From assembly GCF_029542625.1 (NCBI RefSeq), contig NZ_CP120733.1, positions 1,116,001 through 1,180,000 on the forward strand: a stretch of 64,000 nt of DNA, in the 5' to 3' direction. The first letter of the stretch is position 1, and every line of letters starts with the position of its first letter. This DNA comes from Tepidibacter hydrothermalis (lineage in GTDB: Bacteria > Bacillota > Clostridia > Peptostreptococcales > Peptostreptococcaceae). This document shows, in pieces, positions 51,316 through 61,216 of the stretch. Below the pieces are notes generated by a model, which worked only from the letters and a program-made list of their open reading frames with translations, was not told where the DNA came from and made no database searches. The translations under genes were made by a program, and so were the position numbers.

Positions 51316-52014
51316 ATGGGTCATATAGATAAAATATCAATAAAAGATATGGCTAAAAACCAAAGACCCAGAGAAAAAATAATATTAAATGGAGTAAACA
51401 GCTTATCCGATACAGAGCTTTTAGCTATTTTGATTAGAACAGGAAATAAAAATATGTCGTCTATAGAGCTAGCAAACTGTATAATAAATATGGATAAGTC
51501 TTCAGGAATAAGAAAATTAGCTGATACTAATATAGAAGAGCTTAAGGAAATAAAAGGAGTAGGTACGGCAAAAGCTTGTCAGATAATGGCAGCAATAGAA
51601 CTAGGAAAGAGGATTGCTAGATTTATTCCAGATAAAAAACCAAAAATAACAAGTCCAGATGATGTAGTAAATATGTATATGGAAGATATTAGATACCTAA
51701 AAAAGGAAGTGTTTAAGGCTATTTTATTGAACACAAAGAATGAGGTTATATGTGATGTAGAAATTTCAGTAGGAACTTTGAATTCATCACTAGTACATCC
51801 TAGAGAAGTATTTATAGAAGCTATAAAAAGGAGTACGAATAAAATTATTCTTATGCATAATCACCCCTCAGGTAATCCTGAGCCGAGTAGAGAAGATAAA
51901 AACATAACTAATAGGCTCATTGAGGGAGGAAAAATATTAGGTATAGATATAATAGATCATATAATAATTGGAGATGGAATGTATTTTAGCTTTAAAGAAA
52001 AAGCTTTAATCTAG
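51316..52014 (+). CDS. radC: RadC-family JAB/MPN domain protein
   Basis: The protein has 232 residues. The N-terminal helix-hairpin-helix region (LSDTELLAILIRTGN, IKGVGTAKACQI) is followed by a JAMM metalloprotease-like domain with HNHPSGNPEPSREDK near residues 180-194. The original link to DNA repair is disputed, so the true role is unclear. It is regularly found between maf and mreB in clostridia. Confidence 0.93.
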   Translation: MGHIDKISIKDMAKNQRPREKIILNGVNSLSDTELLAILIRTGNKNMSSIELANCIINMDKSSGIRKLADTNIEELKEIKGVGTAKACQIMAAIELGKRIARFIPDKKPKITSPDDVVNMYMEDIRYLKKEVFKAILLNTKNEVICDVEISVGTLNSSLVHPREVFIEAIKRSTNKIILMHNHPSGNPEPSREDKNITNRLIEGGKILGIDIIDHIIIGDGMYFSFKEKALI

Positions 52015-52029
52015 AGAGGAGAAGTCAAA

Positions 52030-53103
52030 ATGAAAAAAGATAAAACTACAAAGAAAACTAAACAAAAAACGAGTTTTTTTAATACGAGATCAAACGATAT
52101 GGGGATAGATTTAGGAACAGCAAATACATTAGTTTATGTAAGAGGAAATGGAATTTTAGTAAGAGAGCCATCTGTTGTTGCTATAAGAGATGATAACAAA
52201 GAAGTTTTAGCTGTTGGAGAAGATGCTAAGAAAATGATAGGAAGAACTCCTGGAAATATAATAGCTATAAGACCTATGAAAGATGGAGTAATAGCGGATT
52301 TTGATGTTACTCAAAGTATGCTTAGATATTTTATCAAAAAAGCGTATCCTAAAAAATCATTGTTTAGCAGTCCTAGAATTGCAGTATGTGTTCCTTATGG
52401 AGTTACAGAAGTAGAAAAAAGAGCAATAGAAGAAGCTGCTCGCCAAGCAGGTGCTAAAGATGCTTATTTAATAGAAGAACCTATGGCTGCTGCTATTGGA
52501 GCAGGTCTTAAAGTAGAAGAGCCAGATGGAAATATGGTAGTAGATATAGGTGGAGGTACTAGTGAGATAGCAGTTATATCATTAGGAGGCATAGTTACAG
52601 CCAAGTCAATTAGAATTGGTGGAGATGAATTTGATGAATCAATAGTGAACTATGTAAAAAAAGAGTACAACCTTATGATTGGAGAAAGAACTGCAGAAGA
52701 AGTTAAAATGAAGATAGGATCTGCATTTAAGGAAAATGAAGAAGAAGAAAGCATGGATATAAGAGGAAGAGATTTAGTAACTGGTCTTCCTAAAACTATG
52801 AATATAACATCTAGTGAGGTAAGAGAAGCGTTAAAAGAGCCGATAACTAGTATAATAGAGGGAATAAAAGCAACTCTTGAAAAAACACCACCAGAGCTTG
52901 CATCTGATATTATGGAAAATGGTATAATGCTTACAGGGGGAGGAGCTCTTTTAAAGGGACTTGATAAACTAGTTAGAGAAGAGACTGGAATGCCTGTACA
53001 TATAGCGGAAGATCCACTTGATTGCGTTGCAAAAGGAACTGGTAAATCTGTTGAAGATAAAGAAATCTTTGATAAAATTCTTATGTATGGAAGAAAAGGG
53101 TAA
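52030..53103 (+). CDS. mreB: Rod-shape actin homologue MreB
   Basis: The protein has 357 residues. The actin-fold phosphate motifs are [28 protein letters not shown] and [12 protein letters not shown]. An N-terminal basic extension of about 20 residues ([15 protein letters not shown]) precedes the usual start and may help membrane binding. It forms filaments that direct the elongation machinery with MreC, MreD, PBP2 and RodA, all encoded downstream. Confidence 0.96.
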   Translation: MKKDKTTKKTKQKTSFFNTRSNDMGIDLGTANTLVYVRGNGILVREPSVVAIRDDNKEVLAVGEDAKKMIGRTPGNIIAIRPMKDGVIADFDVTQSMLRYFIKKAYPKKSLFSSPRIAVCVPYGVTEVEKRAIEEAARQAGAKDAYLIEEPMAAAIGAGLKVEEPDGNMVVDIGGGTSEIAVISLGGIVTAKSIRIGGDEFDESIVNYVKKEYNLMIGERTAEEVKMKIGSAFKENEEEESMDIRGRDLVTGLPKTMNITSSEVREALKEPITSIIEGIKATLEKTPPELASDIMENGIMLTGGGALLKGLDKLVREETGMPVHIAEDPLDCVAKGTGKSVEDKEIFDKILMYGRKG

Positions 53104-53117
53104 AAGTTGGTGATAGA

Positions 53118-53987
53118 GTGAGAAGCAAAAAGAAAAATAAAAACAAGCTGAATAAAGAAGTGATAGTGATTAGTTTAATCACTATCACTCTACTTGTAAT
53201 TATAGGTATATCAATAGAGGGAAGATACAATAAATATATTCCTAGTGCTGTACTAGACGTTATTACACCTATACAAAGAGGTTTAAACAAGGTTTATAGT
53301 GTAACAAGTGAAAATGTTGTAGGCATGATTAATTATAAAAAAAATCTAAAAGATATAGAAAAGCTTTCAAAAGAGAATGAGGATTTAAAAAAGAAGGTAA
53401 TAGAAATAGACTTAAGTAAAGATGAACTAAGTGAACTTCAAAACCTTAAAAGATCCTTAAACTATATACCAGAGGGGTATGATCAAAATTATATTAGTGC
53501 ATCTGTCATAAGTAAGAATGATGGGAATTGGTATGATTCATTCACAATAGCTGCTGGTAAAAAAGATGGTGTTGTTGAAGATAGTATAGTGGTATCTGGA
53601 ACTGGTCTTGTAGGAAAAGTATATGAGGTATCAAATAACTATTGTAAAGCAATTTCACTTTTGAATAATAAATCAGCTGTTAGTTTTGAAGTTTTAAGAA
53701 AAGGAGAATATACGGGTGTTATAAGTCAAAATATATCGATAGATTCCAATGAAAATTTTACTGGATATCTTAAAGGATATTTATTTGATATTAAATACAA
53801 GGTTGTTCCAGGCGATATACTTATAACTTCTGGAATAGGAATATATCCTAAAGGAATACCTCTAGGAGAGGTTGAAAAGGTTATAGAAGATAAAAATAAT
53901 TTGTTGAAATATGTAAAGGTAAAGCCTTATGTAAATTTTAAGGATATAGATAAAGTATTAATAACAAGACCTAGAATAGTAGAATAA
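53118..53987 (+). CDS. mreC: Rod-shape protein MreC
   Basis: The protein has 289 residues with a GTG start. It has a short basic cytoplasmic tail, one membrane helix (VIVISLITITLLVIIGISI), a coiled coil (about 75-115), then the beta-barrel MreC domain (VVSGTGLVGKVYEVSNNYCK, GDILITSGIGIYPKGIPLGE). It links MreB to periplasmic-side synthases. It starts 14 bases after mreB. Confidence 0.94.
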   Translation: MRSKKKNKNKLNKEVIVISLITITLLVIIGISIEGRYNKYIPSAVLDVITPIQRGLNKVYSVTSENVVGMINYKKNLKDIEKLSKENEDLKKKVIEIDLSKDELSELQNLKRSLNYIPEGYDQNYISASVISKNDGNWYDSFTIAAGKKDGVVEDSIVVSGTGLVGKVYEVSNNYCKAISLLNNKSAVSFEVLRKGEYTGVISQNISIDSNENFTGYLKGYLFDIKYKVVPGDILITSGIGIYPKGIPLGEVEKVIEDKNNLLKYVKVKPYVNFKDIDKVLITRPRIVE

Positions 53988-54000
53988 AGAGGTAATAATT

Positions 54001-54489
54001 ATGAAAAATATAATATTAATTTTAATAGGACTATTCATAATAATTATAGAAAATAGTATTATGAATTATATAGATATATTTAATATAAGTTTAAATGCAT
54101 CTATTGTATATATAAGTATTATTTCTTTATTTGTTAAAAGAAATGAAGGAGCTTTAATAGGGTTAATACTTGGAATGTTAAAGGATATATTAATTGGAAG
54201 ATTTATAGGCGTAAATGCTCTTGTATTCTTTGTTATAGGATATTTATATGGAGTATTACAGGATAAAATATTCAAAGAAAATGTTACAACTATATTGATA
54301 TTAACATTATTTTCTTCTGTATTTGACTCTCTTATAAACTGCCTTTTATTAAAAAGCTCATTTGAAAGTGAAAAGATACTATTTTCTTTGGTAAAAGGAA
54401 CAGTTTTTATACCTGTTTTAAATACGGTATTTGCTTTGGTTATATACAAAGTTTTAATAGATTTTGTAAAAAAAATAGACAATATTTAG
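54001..54489 (+). CDS. mreD: Rod-shape protein MreD
   Basis: The protein has 162 residues, mostly five membrane segments (IILILIGLFIIIIENSI, IYISIISLFV, GLILGMLKDILIGR). The motif GMLKDILIG is typical of MreD. It sits between mreC and pbp2 with short gaps. Confidence 0.92.
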   Translation: MKNIILILIGLFIIIIENSIMNYIDIFNISLNASIVYISIISLFVKRNEGALIGLILGMLKDILIGRFIGVNALVFFVIGYLYGVLQDKIFKENVTTILILTLFSSVFDSLINCLLLKSSFESEKILFSLVKGTVFIPVLNTVFALVIYKVLIDFVKKIDNI

Positions 54490-54499
54490 TGGTGATTAT

Positions 54500-57301
54500 A
54501 TGATAAATAAAAAAATTAAAGATAGGTATGATGTTTTAAGAGTTTGTTTTGTTGTCATATTTTCTATTATTATATTAAAACTAGGATATATGACGATTAT
54601 AAAGGGCGATTACTATTTTGAGCAGGCTCAAAATAAGGTATATAAAAAAATATTAGTAGAAAGTCCTAGAGGAGAAATAAGGGATAGATATGGAAGACTG
54701 CTTGCAGGAAATAGAGCGTCTTTTACTGTTCAACTCCTTAAAAACGAAATAGAAAAAGCCAATGCAAATGAAGTTGGCCAAAAGGTTATAAATGTATTAG
54801 AGAAAAATGGAGAAAAATATATAGATGAATTTCCTATAATAAAGGAAAATGGAAAGTTTGTGTACACTTATGATAAAAATATCGAGGAGTGGAAAATTAA
54901 AAATGATATTCCTTTAAGTTATAATGCAAAAGAAAGTTTTTATCATATAGTAGATAGATTAGTAGATGAAGGTGTTATTAGCATAGATGATAATACTACA
55001 GGATATGACTTACAAAAAATACTAAATGAAAATGGATATTATCCTCCCATCTATGTTTCAAAATGGGAGTTTGCAGAAAATGTAAAGAAAAATCAATGGT
55101 TATATAGATATAGAATAAAAGAAGATGAAAAATTAAGTACACAAGAAACTTTTAATAGATTAAGAGAGTATTTTAAAGTTGATGAAAGCTTAAATGATGA
55201 TGAAGCTAGAAAAATACTTTTATTTAGAGACTTGCTTAAATCGCAGGGATACTTACAATATCAACCTATGAAGCTTGCTATTGACATAAAAAAACAGACT
55301 GTTGCAGAAATAGAAGAACTTGCAATAGAACTTCCAGGGGTTAGTATTGAGACTGAACCTATAAGATATTATCCAAATGGAAACCAAGCATCTCATATAC
55401 TTGGACAAATAGGTAAAATATCTCAACAAGCAGAAATAGACACTTATACTACAGATAAAGGATATAGTGTAAGTGATATGATAGGAAAAACTGGTATTGA
55501 AAAGACGTTTGAAGATAAGCTTCATGGAGAAAAAGGATTTAAGAAAGTTGTAGTTGATTCATCTGGAAGATTAATACAGAATATTGATATACAGTCTCCA
55601 AAAGCTGGAGATACTGTTTATTTGACGATAGACAAGGATTTACAAAAGGTAGCAGAGGATTCTCTTGAAAAAGCATTAAAAACAATACAAGCTGGAGGAA
55701 CATTCGAAAGTCCTTGGGGAAACTATAGATTAAGAGATAACAAAAGAATATACAATAATGCTACTTCAGGTGCTGTTGTTGCACTTGATGTTAAAACTGG
55801 AGAGATTTTAGCTATGGCTAGTTATCCAGATTATGATCCTAATTTATTTGCAACTGGTATAACGACTGAGGATATGAATAAGCTTCTTCCTAAAAATAAA
55901 AATAATCCACTTGAAGCAAAACCTCTTTACAATATAGCAACAATGACTTTTGTTCAGCCTGGATCTATATTTAAGATGATAACTGGACTAGCGGCCATAG
56001 ATAATGGTTTGGATCCAAAGTATGAAATATATGATAAGGGTCGCATAATGCTTGGAAACAAGTCATTTGGATGCTGGATATGGAATGACTATAGAGGAAG
56101 TCATGGACCTACAAATTTATATAAAGCAATAGAACAGTCTTGTAACTATTATATGTATAGTATAAGTGTAGGGTACGATTATTCAAAAGAAAAACCTCTT
56201 CCTGTAAAAATGAATGTAGATGAAATACTTAGATATGCGAGATTATTTGGACTTGATGAAAAAACTGGAATCGAGATAGAAGAGATTTCTGGTAAGGTTC
56301 CAAATCCGAAAGCTAAATTTGAAACTACTAAAAGATCGCTTAAATATGCTCTTGATAGAAAACTCAAAACTTATTTTGATGATATAAATGGTGAGAAGGA
56401 TAAAGAAGAATATGAAAAAAGAGTAGATGAAATAGTTAGTTGGATGGGGGAAAATCCAGGTAGAGGAACTTTGTTAAAGAGACTAGAAAAATTACACATA
56501 AAAGAAGATAAAATAGGTGAAGTTGCTGATTTGATTAAATATAGTTATTTTAATCAAGCCAAGTGGACTACAGGAGATACATTCAATATCTCTATAGGTC
56601 AAGGATCAAATGCATATACACCAATTCAAATGGCAAATTATATAGCTGGACTTGTAAATGGTGGATATAGGAATAAAGTTACTGTAGTTGATAAAATAGA
56701 GTCTTATGATAAAATGAATATAGATAAAGTTGAGGTACAAAGAGAAAAAATACCTTTAAATGAAGATTCAAACTTAGATGAGATCAAAAAGGGTATGTTA
56801 CGAGTTACTGAGCAGGGAACTGCAAAGAAAGTTTTTGGAAATTTTCCAGTTAAGGTTGGAGCGAAAACTGGTACTGCACAAAAAAGTGGTAGAATTCCAA
56901 CTGCTGATGAAGTTGAATATTTAATTTCACATATGTCAAGTTTTGGAGTTAATAATCAGGAAGCTCTAGATCTTGCAGATAAATATGAAAAAGCAGATGA
57001 TAGTAAGTATAGCAAGGATTATTATATAAGAAAAGCTTTGTACAAGCTTAATCCACGCCTTACTTATGATGAAATAAATAGATTTAAGGATACTTACGAC
57101 AACTTCGCTTGGTTTGTATCGTTTGCACCTTATGATGATCCTGAAATAGCAGTTGTATCCCTTATATTCCAGGGAGGACATGGAGGTTATGCATCTCCGG
57201 TAGCTAGGGATATAATGGTTGAATATTTTGGACTTACAAAGAATGAAGATGATTATGAGGTTAAAGAAGAATTAAAAATCAAGGAAGAATTAAATCGATA
57301 A
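54500..57301 (+). CDS. pbp2: Penicillin-binding protein 2 (elongation transpeptidase)
   Basis: The protein has 933 residues with one N-terminal membrane helix (VCFVVIFSIIILKLGYM). It has a PBP dimerisation domain (SPRGEIRDRYGRLLAGNRAS) and a transpeptidase domain with SxxK at Ser489 (PGSIFKM), SCN (EQSCNYY) and KTGT (GAKTGTAQ). It makes peptidoglycan cross-links during elongation with RodA. It is long for PBP2 because of insertions in the dimerisation region and between SCN and KTG (about 595-690, charged helical). I recall a similarly long version in C. difficile. Confidence 0.94.
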   Translation: MINKKIKDRYDVLRVCFVVIFSIIILKLGYMTIIKGDYYFEQAQNKVYKKILVESPRGEIRDRYGRLLAGNRASFTVQLLKNEIEKANANEVGQKVINVLEKNGEKYIDEFPIIKENGKFVYTYDKNIEEWKIKNDIPLSYNAKESFYHIVDRLVDEGVISIDDNTTGYDLQKILNENGYYPPIYVSKWEFAENVKKNQWLYRYRIKEDEKLSTQETFNRLREYFKVDESLNDDEARKILLFRDLLKSQGYLQYQPMKLAIDIKKQTVAEIEELAIELPGVSIETEPIRYYPNGNQASHILGQIGKISQQAEIDTYTTDKGYSVSDMIGKTGIEKTFEDKLHGEKGFKKVVVDSSGRLIQNIDIQSPKAGDTVYLTIDKDLQKVAEDSLEKALKTIQAGGTFESPWGNYRLRDNKRIYNNATSGAVVALDVKTGEILAMASYPDYDPNLFATGITTEDMNKLLPKNKNNPLEAKPLYNIATMTFVQPGSIFKMITGLAAIDNGLDPKYEIYDKGRIMLGNKSFGCWIWNDYRGSHGPTNLYKAIEQSCNYYMYSISVGYDYSKEKPLPVKMNVDEILRYARLFGLDEKTGIEIEEISGKVPNPKAKFETTKRSLKYALDRKLKTYFDDINGEKDKEEYEKRVDEIVSWMGENPGRGTLLKRLEKLHIKEDKIGEVADLIKYSYFNQAKWTTGDTFNISIGQGSNAYTPIQMANYIAGLVNGGYRNKVTVVDKIESYDKMNIDKVEVQREKIPLNEDSNLDEIKKGMLRVTEQGTAKKVFGNFPVKVGAKTGTAQKSGRIPTADEVEYLISHMSSFGVNNQEALDLADKYEKADDSKYSKDYYIRKALYKLNPRLTYDEINRFKDTYDNFAWFVSFAPYDDPEIAVVSLIFQGGHGGYASPVARDIMVEYFGLTKNEDDYEVKEELKIKEELNR

Positions 57302-57365
57302 TAAAGAAGGATTTATATAGTTTTTGAAGAATAATAAAAATATATAATCTTTTGGAGGAAATCAT

Positions 57366-58010
57366 ATGGCTTTAGGAGATGTAATAGAATTTAAAGGAAA
57401 TAAAAGAAATTTAAAAACAGATAATGTAGAATTCAAAGGAAGTAAGAAAGGCTTAGTTATAAATATCAAAAATTGCAACGATTTTGAAAAAGTTAAACAA
57501 GAAATAGTTCAAAAAATTGAATGTGCTGGAAGATTTTTTATAGGAGCTAAAATAGCTTCTATAAATAGTGAGACAATGACAGATCTTCAAAAGATAGAGC
57601 TTAAAGAAATTATAAGTAGTAAATTTCAAATAGAGTTTGTGGAAGAAGAATCCGTATTTGATGGAATCAATGAGGGTCAAACTAAATTTGTTAAAGCTAC
57701 TTTAAGATCTGGAATGAAAATTGAGTTTAAAGGAAATGTAGTTGTTATAGGAGATGTAAATCCAGGGGCTCAAATAGTAGCCTATGGTAATGTCATTATA
57801 ATGGGATGCTTAAGAGGCGTTGTTCATGCAGGAGCTAATGGAAATAAAGATGCCTTTGTTGTTGCATATGATTTAAATCCTATGCAGCTTAGAATTGAAA
57901 ACTTAATATCTATAGCACCTGATGAAGAGTTTGAAAAGCCTAATTATCCTGAAATAGCATTTATAAAGGATAATTTCATAGTAATAGAGCCATATTTAAA
58001 TAAAAGATAG
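57366..58010 (+). CDS. minC: Septum site-determining protein MinC
   Basis: The protein has 214 residues. The N-terminal domain (KGLVINIKNCNDFEKVKQEI) blocks FtsZ assembly. The C-terminal beta-helix has LRSGMKIEFKGNVVVIGDVN, GAQIVAYGNVIIMGCLRGVV and HAGANGNKDAFVVA. With MinD it prevents division at the poles. It heads minCDE. Confidence 0.95.
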   Translation: MALGDVIEFKGNKRNLKTDNVEFKGSKKGLVINIKNCNDFEKVKQEIVQKIECAGRFFIGAKIASINSETMTDLQKIELKEIISSKFQIEFVEEESVFDGINEGQTKFVKATLRSGMKIEFKGNVVVIGDVNPGAQIVAYGNVIIMGCLRGVVHAGANGNKDAFVVAYDLNPMQLRIENLISIAPDEEFEKPNYPEIAFIKDNFIVIEPYLNKR

Positions 58011-58040
58011 TTATTAATATGCACGAATGGGGGTAGTATT

Positions 58041-58838
58041 GTGAGTGAAGTTATTGTAATCACATCGGGTAAAGGCGGAGTTGGAAAGACTACAACTACT
58101 GCTAACTTAGGAACAGCTCTGAGCCTTGCTGGTAAAAAAACTGTAGTAGTTGATGCTGATATTGGTCTTAGAAATTTGGATGTTGTAATGGGTCTTGAAA
58201 ATAGAATAGTTTATGATATTGTAGATGTAGTTGAAGGTACTTGTAGATTAAAGCAAGCACTTATAAAAGATAAGAGATTTGAAAATTTATATCTTTTACC
58301 TGCTGCTCAAACTAGGGACAAAGATGCTATAACACCAGATCAAATGAAGAAGTTATGTGATTCATTAAGAGAATCATTTGATTATGCGTTAATTGATTGT
58401 CCTGCTGGAATTGAGCAAGGATTTAAAAATGCAATAGCTGGAGCAGACAGAGCATTAGTAGTTACAACGCCTGAGATTTCTGCTGTTAGAGATGCAGATA
58501 GAATAATAGGTCTTTTAGAGGCTAATGAAATACATGATCCAGAATTAATAATCAATAGAATCAGACTTGAGATGGTTAAACGTGGAGACATGATGGATAT
58601 GGAAGATATAATAGATATATTAGCTATAGATTTATTGGGAGTTATTCCTGATGATGAAAGTGTTATAATATCTACTAACAAAGGAGAGCCTGCTGTTACT
58701 GATTCTAAATCGTTAGCTGGCCAAGCTTATAGAAATGTCCGTCAAAGAATAATGGGTGAACAAGTTCCGTTTTTAAATATGGAAGTACAAGGTTCTTTTA
58801 TGGATAAATTGAAAAAAATATTTGGTATTGCTAGATAG
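58041..58838 (+). CDS. minD: Septum site-determining ATPase MinD
   Basis: The protein has 265 residues with a GTG start. It has a deviant Walker A (GKGGVGKTTTTANLG), Walker A' and B regions (VVDADIGLRNLDV, DYALIDCPAG), and a C-terminal amphipathic membrane-targeting helix (SFMDKLKKIFGIAR). It recruits MinC to the membrane and is driven off by MinE, encoded next. Confidence 0.97.
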   Translation: MSEVIVITSGKGGVGKTTTTANLGTALSLAGKKTVVVDADIGLRNLDVVMGLENRIVYDIVDVVEGTCRLKQALIKDKRFENLYLLPAAQTRDKDAITPDQMKKLCDSLRESFDYALIDCPAGIEQGFKNAIAGADRALVVTTPEISAVRDADRIIGLLEANEIHDPELIINRIRLEMVKRGDMMDMEDIIDILAIDLLGVIPDDESVIISTNKGEPAVTDSKSLAGQAYRNVRQRIMGEQVPFLNMEVQGSFMDKLKKIFGIAR

Positions 58839-58849
58839 GGGGGGAAGCT

Positions 58850-59134
58850 TTGTTAGATTTATTTAAGATATTTGGAAATGAATCTAAAACCAGCAAGAAT
58901 GTAGCTAAAGAAAGACTTAAATTAGTGTTGGTTCATGATAGAGTAGATTGTTCTTCTAAATTCCTAGAGATGATAAAGGGAGATATTATAAATGTTATAT
59001 CTGAATATATAGAGATTGATGAAAGTGGCTTAGAGGTTAGAGTTGCAAAATCTAGAAATTCAGATGATGATGCTCCTGTGTCTGCGCTTGTTGCAAACAT
59101 ACCTATAAAAAAAGTAAAAGAGGGAATAAGATAA
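58850..59134 (+). CDS. minE: Cell division topological specificity factor MinE
   Basis: The protein has 94 residues; a TTG start follows a G-rich site. The N-terminal amphipathic start LDLFKIFG and the anti-MinCD segment AKERLKLVLVHDRVD are typical. A full MinCDE oscillating system exists in clostridia, unlike Bacillus, which lacks MinE. A terminator follows. Confidence 0.94.
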   Translation: MLDLFKIFGNESKTSKNVAKERLKLVLVHDRVDCSSKFLEMIKGDIINVISEYIEIDESGLEVRVAKSRNSDDDAPVSALVANIPIKKVKEGIR

Positions 59135-59135
59135 A

Positions 59136-59181
59136 AATATTATTGGGGAATCCGTATAGGATTTCCCAATAATATTTTTAT
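59136..59181 (+). terminator. Terminator after minE
   Basis: AATATTATTGGG.AA.CC GTATA GG.TT.CCCAATAATATTTTT. Confidence 0.85.
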
Positions 59182-59214
59182 GAGTCAATGCATTAGCATT
59201 AGACGAATTTTTTT
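59181..59214 (+). repeat. Post-terminator repeat, short copy C
   Basis: TGAGTCAATGCATTAGCATT then AGACGAATTTTTTT match the 3' end of copy B (GAGTCACCGCGTTAGCGAG, TAGACGAATTTTTTT). It again directly follows a terminator. Confidence 0.5.
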
Positions 59215-59229
59215 AAGTAGGTGATGACG

Positions 59230-60339
59230 TTGAAGGTAGAGTTAAAAATGTTTAAGGATATTGACTGGATATTAGTTGCAACTGTAATAGCAATATTTTC
59301 AATAGGAATGGTTATTATAAGCAGTGCAACACATGTTAATGATTCTGGAAGTTTTAGACAGCTTAAGGTTCAAGCTGTGTCATTTTTGATTGGTTTGATA
59401 ATAATATTTGTTATGCTTTTATTTGACTATAATAAGATAGGAAGATACCATAAGTATATATATGGATTCAATATATTCTTGTTATTGGCAGTTTATATTC
59501 CAGGTATAGGAGTATCTCATGCAGGTGCTACTTCATGGATTAAACTAGGACCAATAGATATTCAAACCTCAGAAATTGTTAAATTAGGATTTATAATAAG
59601 CTTTGCTAAGTTTATGGAAAGTAAAAAAGATAAGCTGAACACATTTAAAGATTTGTTACCTATAATTGCATATGCAGCACCATTACTTTTATTGATTTTG
59701 AAACAACCGGATTTGGGTACTGCAATAGTATTTATATCTGTAATATTTGGTATGACTTTTATTTCAGGTCTTAACTATAAGATAATAGCTTACACATCTA
59801 TTACAGCTATAGTGTCTGTACCTATAGTATATAACTTTTTAAAACCGCATCAGAGGGTTAGGATAGATGCTTTCTTGCATCCTGGTGATCCTAAATACCC
59901 TGGAAATTATCAGGTTATTCAATCTATGGTAGCTATAGGATCTGGAAAGATATTTGGAAAAGGTCTTTTTAAAGGAACTCAGAATCAGTATAATTTTTTA
60001 CCAGTACAAGAAACAGATTTTATATTTGCTGTATTAGGAGAAGAACTAGGATTGATTGGTGGAGTAGTACTAGTTTTGCTGTTTTCAGTGTTCTTAAATA
60101 GAATACTTAAAATAGCAAAAAATTCAAAGGACTTTTATGGAACTTTAATAACAATGGGTGTGTTATTTATGTTCTTGTATCAAATTATTCAAAATGTAGG
60201 TATGGCTATAGGTCTTATGCCTGTTACTGGAGTTACTCTTCCTTTTGTTAGTTATGGAGGAAGTTCTTTGGTTACAAGTATGATGGCTCTTGGAATAGTA
60301 TTAAATGTATCTATGAGAAGAAAAAAGATAAACTTTTAA
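59230..60339 (+). CDS. rodA: Elongasome glycosyltransferase RodA (SEDS family)
   Basis: The likely start is TTG 59230 (MKVELKMFKDIDW, aggtgat upstream); GTG 59221 and ATG 59224 are alternatives. There are about 369 residues and ten membrane segments. SEDS motifs are KLGPIDIQTSEIVKL, KQPDLGTAIVFI, FLPVQETDFIFAVLGEELGL and the end motif LPFVSYGGSSLV. It polymerises glycan strands together with PBP2. Confidence 0.95.
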   Translation: MKVELKMFKDIDWILVATVIAIFSIGMVIISSATHVNDSGSFRQLKVQAVSFLIGLIIIFVMLLFDYNKIGRYHKYIYGFNIFLLLAVYIPGIGVSHAGATSWIKLGPIDIQTSEIVKLGFIISFAKFMESKKDKLNTFKDLLPIIAYAAPLLLLILKQPDLGTAIVFISVIFGMTFISGLNYKIIAYTSITAIVSVPIVYNFLKPHQRVRIDAFLHPGDPKYPGNYQVIQSMVAIGSGKIFGKGLFKGTQNQYNFLPVQETDFIFAVLGEELGLIGGVVLVLLFSVFLNRILKIAKNSKDFYGTLITMGVLFMFLYQIIQNVGMAIGLMPVTGVTLPFVSYGGSSLVTSMMALGIVLNVSMRRKKINF

Positions 60340-60354
60340 GGGGAGTGTATATAT

Positions 60355-60765
60355 ATGAATATAGCTCTAATAGCTCATGATAGAAAAAAAGAAACGATGG
60401 TCAATTTTACAATAGCATATAAAGATATATTAGAAAAACACAATTTATATGCTACAGGAACTACGGGACTTAGAATTCAAGAGGGATCTGGACTTAATAT
60501 AAATAGATTTTTATCTGGACCTTTAGGAGGAGACCAGCAAATAGGGGCAAAAATTGCAGAAGAAGATATGGATTTAGTTATATTTTTAAGAGATGCACTG
60601 GAAGCTCAACCTCATGAGCCCGATATACAAGCTTTAATAAGATTGTGTGATGTTCATTATGTCCCAGTAGCTACTAATTTAGCAAGTGCTGAAATATTCA
60701 TAAAAGCTATTGAAAGAGGAGATCTGGATTGGAGAAGTGTGAGAAAAACTGATATGTTTAAATAA
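60355..60765 (+). CDS. mgsA: Methylglyoxal synthase
   Basis: The protein has 136 residues. It converts dihydroxyacetone phosphate to methylglyoxal plus phosphate, a bypass of glycolysis. It shows [32 protein letters not shown] with the catalytic Asp near residue 60, and [18 protein letters not shown]. The glyoxalase gene that would detoxify the product is broken in this window. It ends in a strong terminator. Confidence 0.96.
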   Translation: MNIALIAHDRKKETMVNFTIAYKDILEKHNLYATGTTGLRIQEGSGLNINRFLSGPLGGDQQIGAKIAEEDMDLVIFLRDALEAQPHEPDIQALIRLCDVHYVPVATNLASAEIFIKAIERGDLDWRSVRKTDMFK

Positions 60766-60774
60766 TATTAAAGG

Positions 60775-60812
60775 ATATGCTATCTAAAATTTTAGATAGC
60801 ATATTTTTTTTG
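60775..60812 (+). terminator. Terminator after mgsA
   Basis: ATATGCTATCTAAAA and complement, perfect 15-bp palindrome arms, followed by a T run. Confidence 0.9.
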
Positions 60813-60845
60813 CATATAAACAGGCAAGTAATCATATCTATTAAT

Positions 60846-60976
60846 ATAGAGTGAAACTTAATTTAGATGGAGTTTTTACTCCAGCTGAATTTCTAGTTGA
60901 ACTAATCCAGAAGTTGTTAAGTTCTCATCTCCAGCTTTAAGAGGATGGAGTTTTAGAACTTTTAGCTTTCGGATAA
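60846..60976 (+). repeat. MITE-like repeat copy ahead of the lysine riboswitch
   Basis: It begins ATAGAGTGAAACTTAATTTA, has the hairpin GGAGT TTTT ACTCC flanked by AATTTAG/CTGAATT, then CTAATCCAGAAGTTGTTAAG, TCTCATCTCCAGC and GAGTTTTAGAACTTTTAGCT. It is colinear with 35130-35279. Confidence 0.65.
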
Positions 60977-60999
60977 AAGAAAAACAACTGAATTATTTG

Positions 61000-61172
61000 C
61001 ATGAATAGAGGCCGCATGAAAATGGGTAGTTTTTAATTTTAAGGAGAAGAACCTCTGATATTAAAGATGAATGGTTTTCTTGCCGAAAGAACTTGTTTGT
61101 TCTTAGATTAGTTCTTGGGTACAAGGTGTATAGCCTTGTAACTGTCATTTAAATTATGATGTGCTATTTATG
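61000..61172 (+). promoter_or_regulatory. Lysine riboswitch (L box) candidate
   Basis: P1 is closed by CATGAATAG (61000-61008) with CTATTTATG (61164-61172). Inside are lysine-riboswitch landmarks in the right order: GAGGCCGCATG and a following GGGTAGT, GAACCTCTGAT, GAATGGTTTTCTTGCCGAAAG, GTTCTTGGG, TTGTAACTGTCAT, and ATGATGTGCTATTT at the 3' end. These match the GCCGAA, CTGTCA and GTGCTATTT elements I know for this class. It lies upstream of lysine fermentation genes, with a terminator between. Confidence 0.8.
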
Positions 61173-61216
61173 TGATGAAAATAAAGATTTTCATTGCGTG
61201 AGTTAGCATTATTTGA

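Noticed and set aside
54500-57301. Very long PBP2 as a gene fusion
   Set aside because: All parts belong to one PBP2 plan with insertions; the same length is, as far as I recall, normal in Peptostreptococcaceae.
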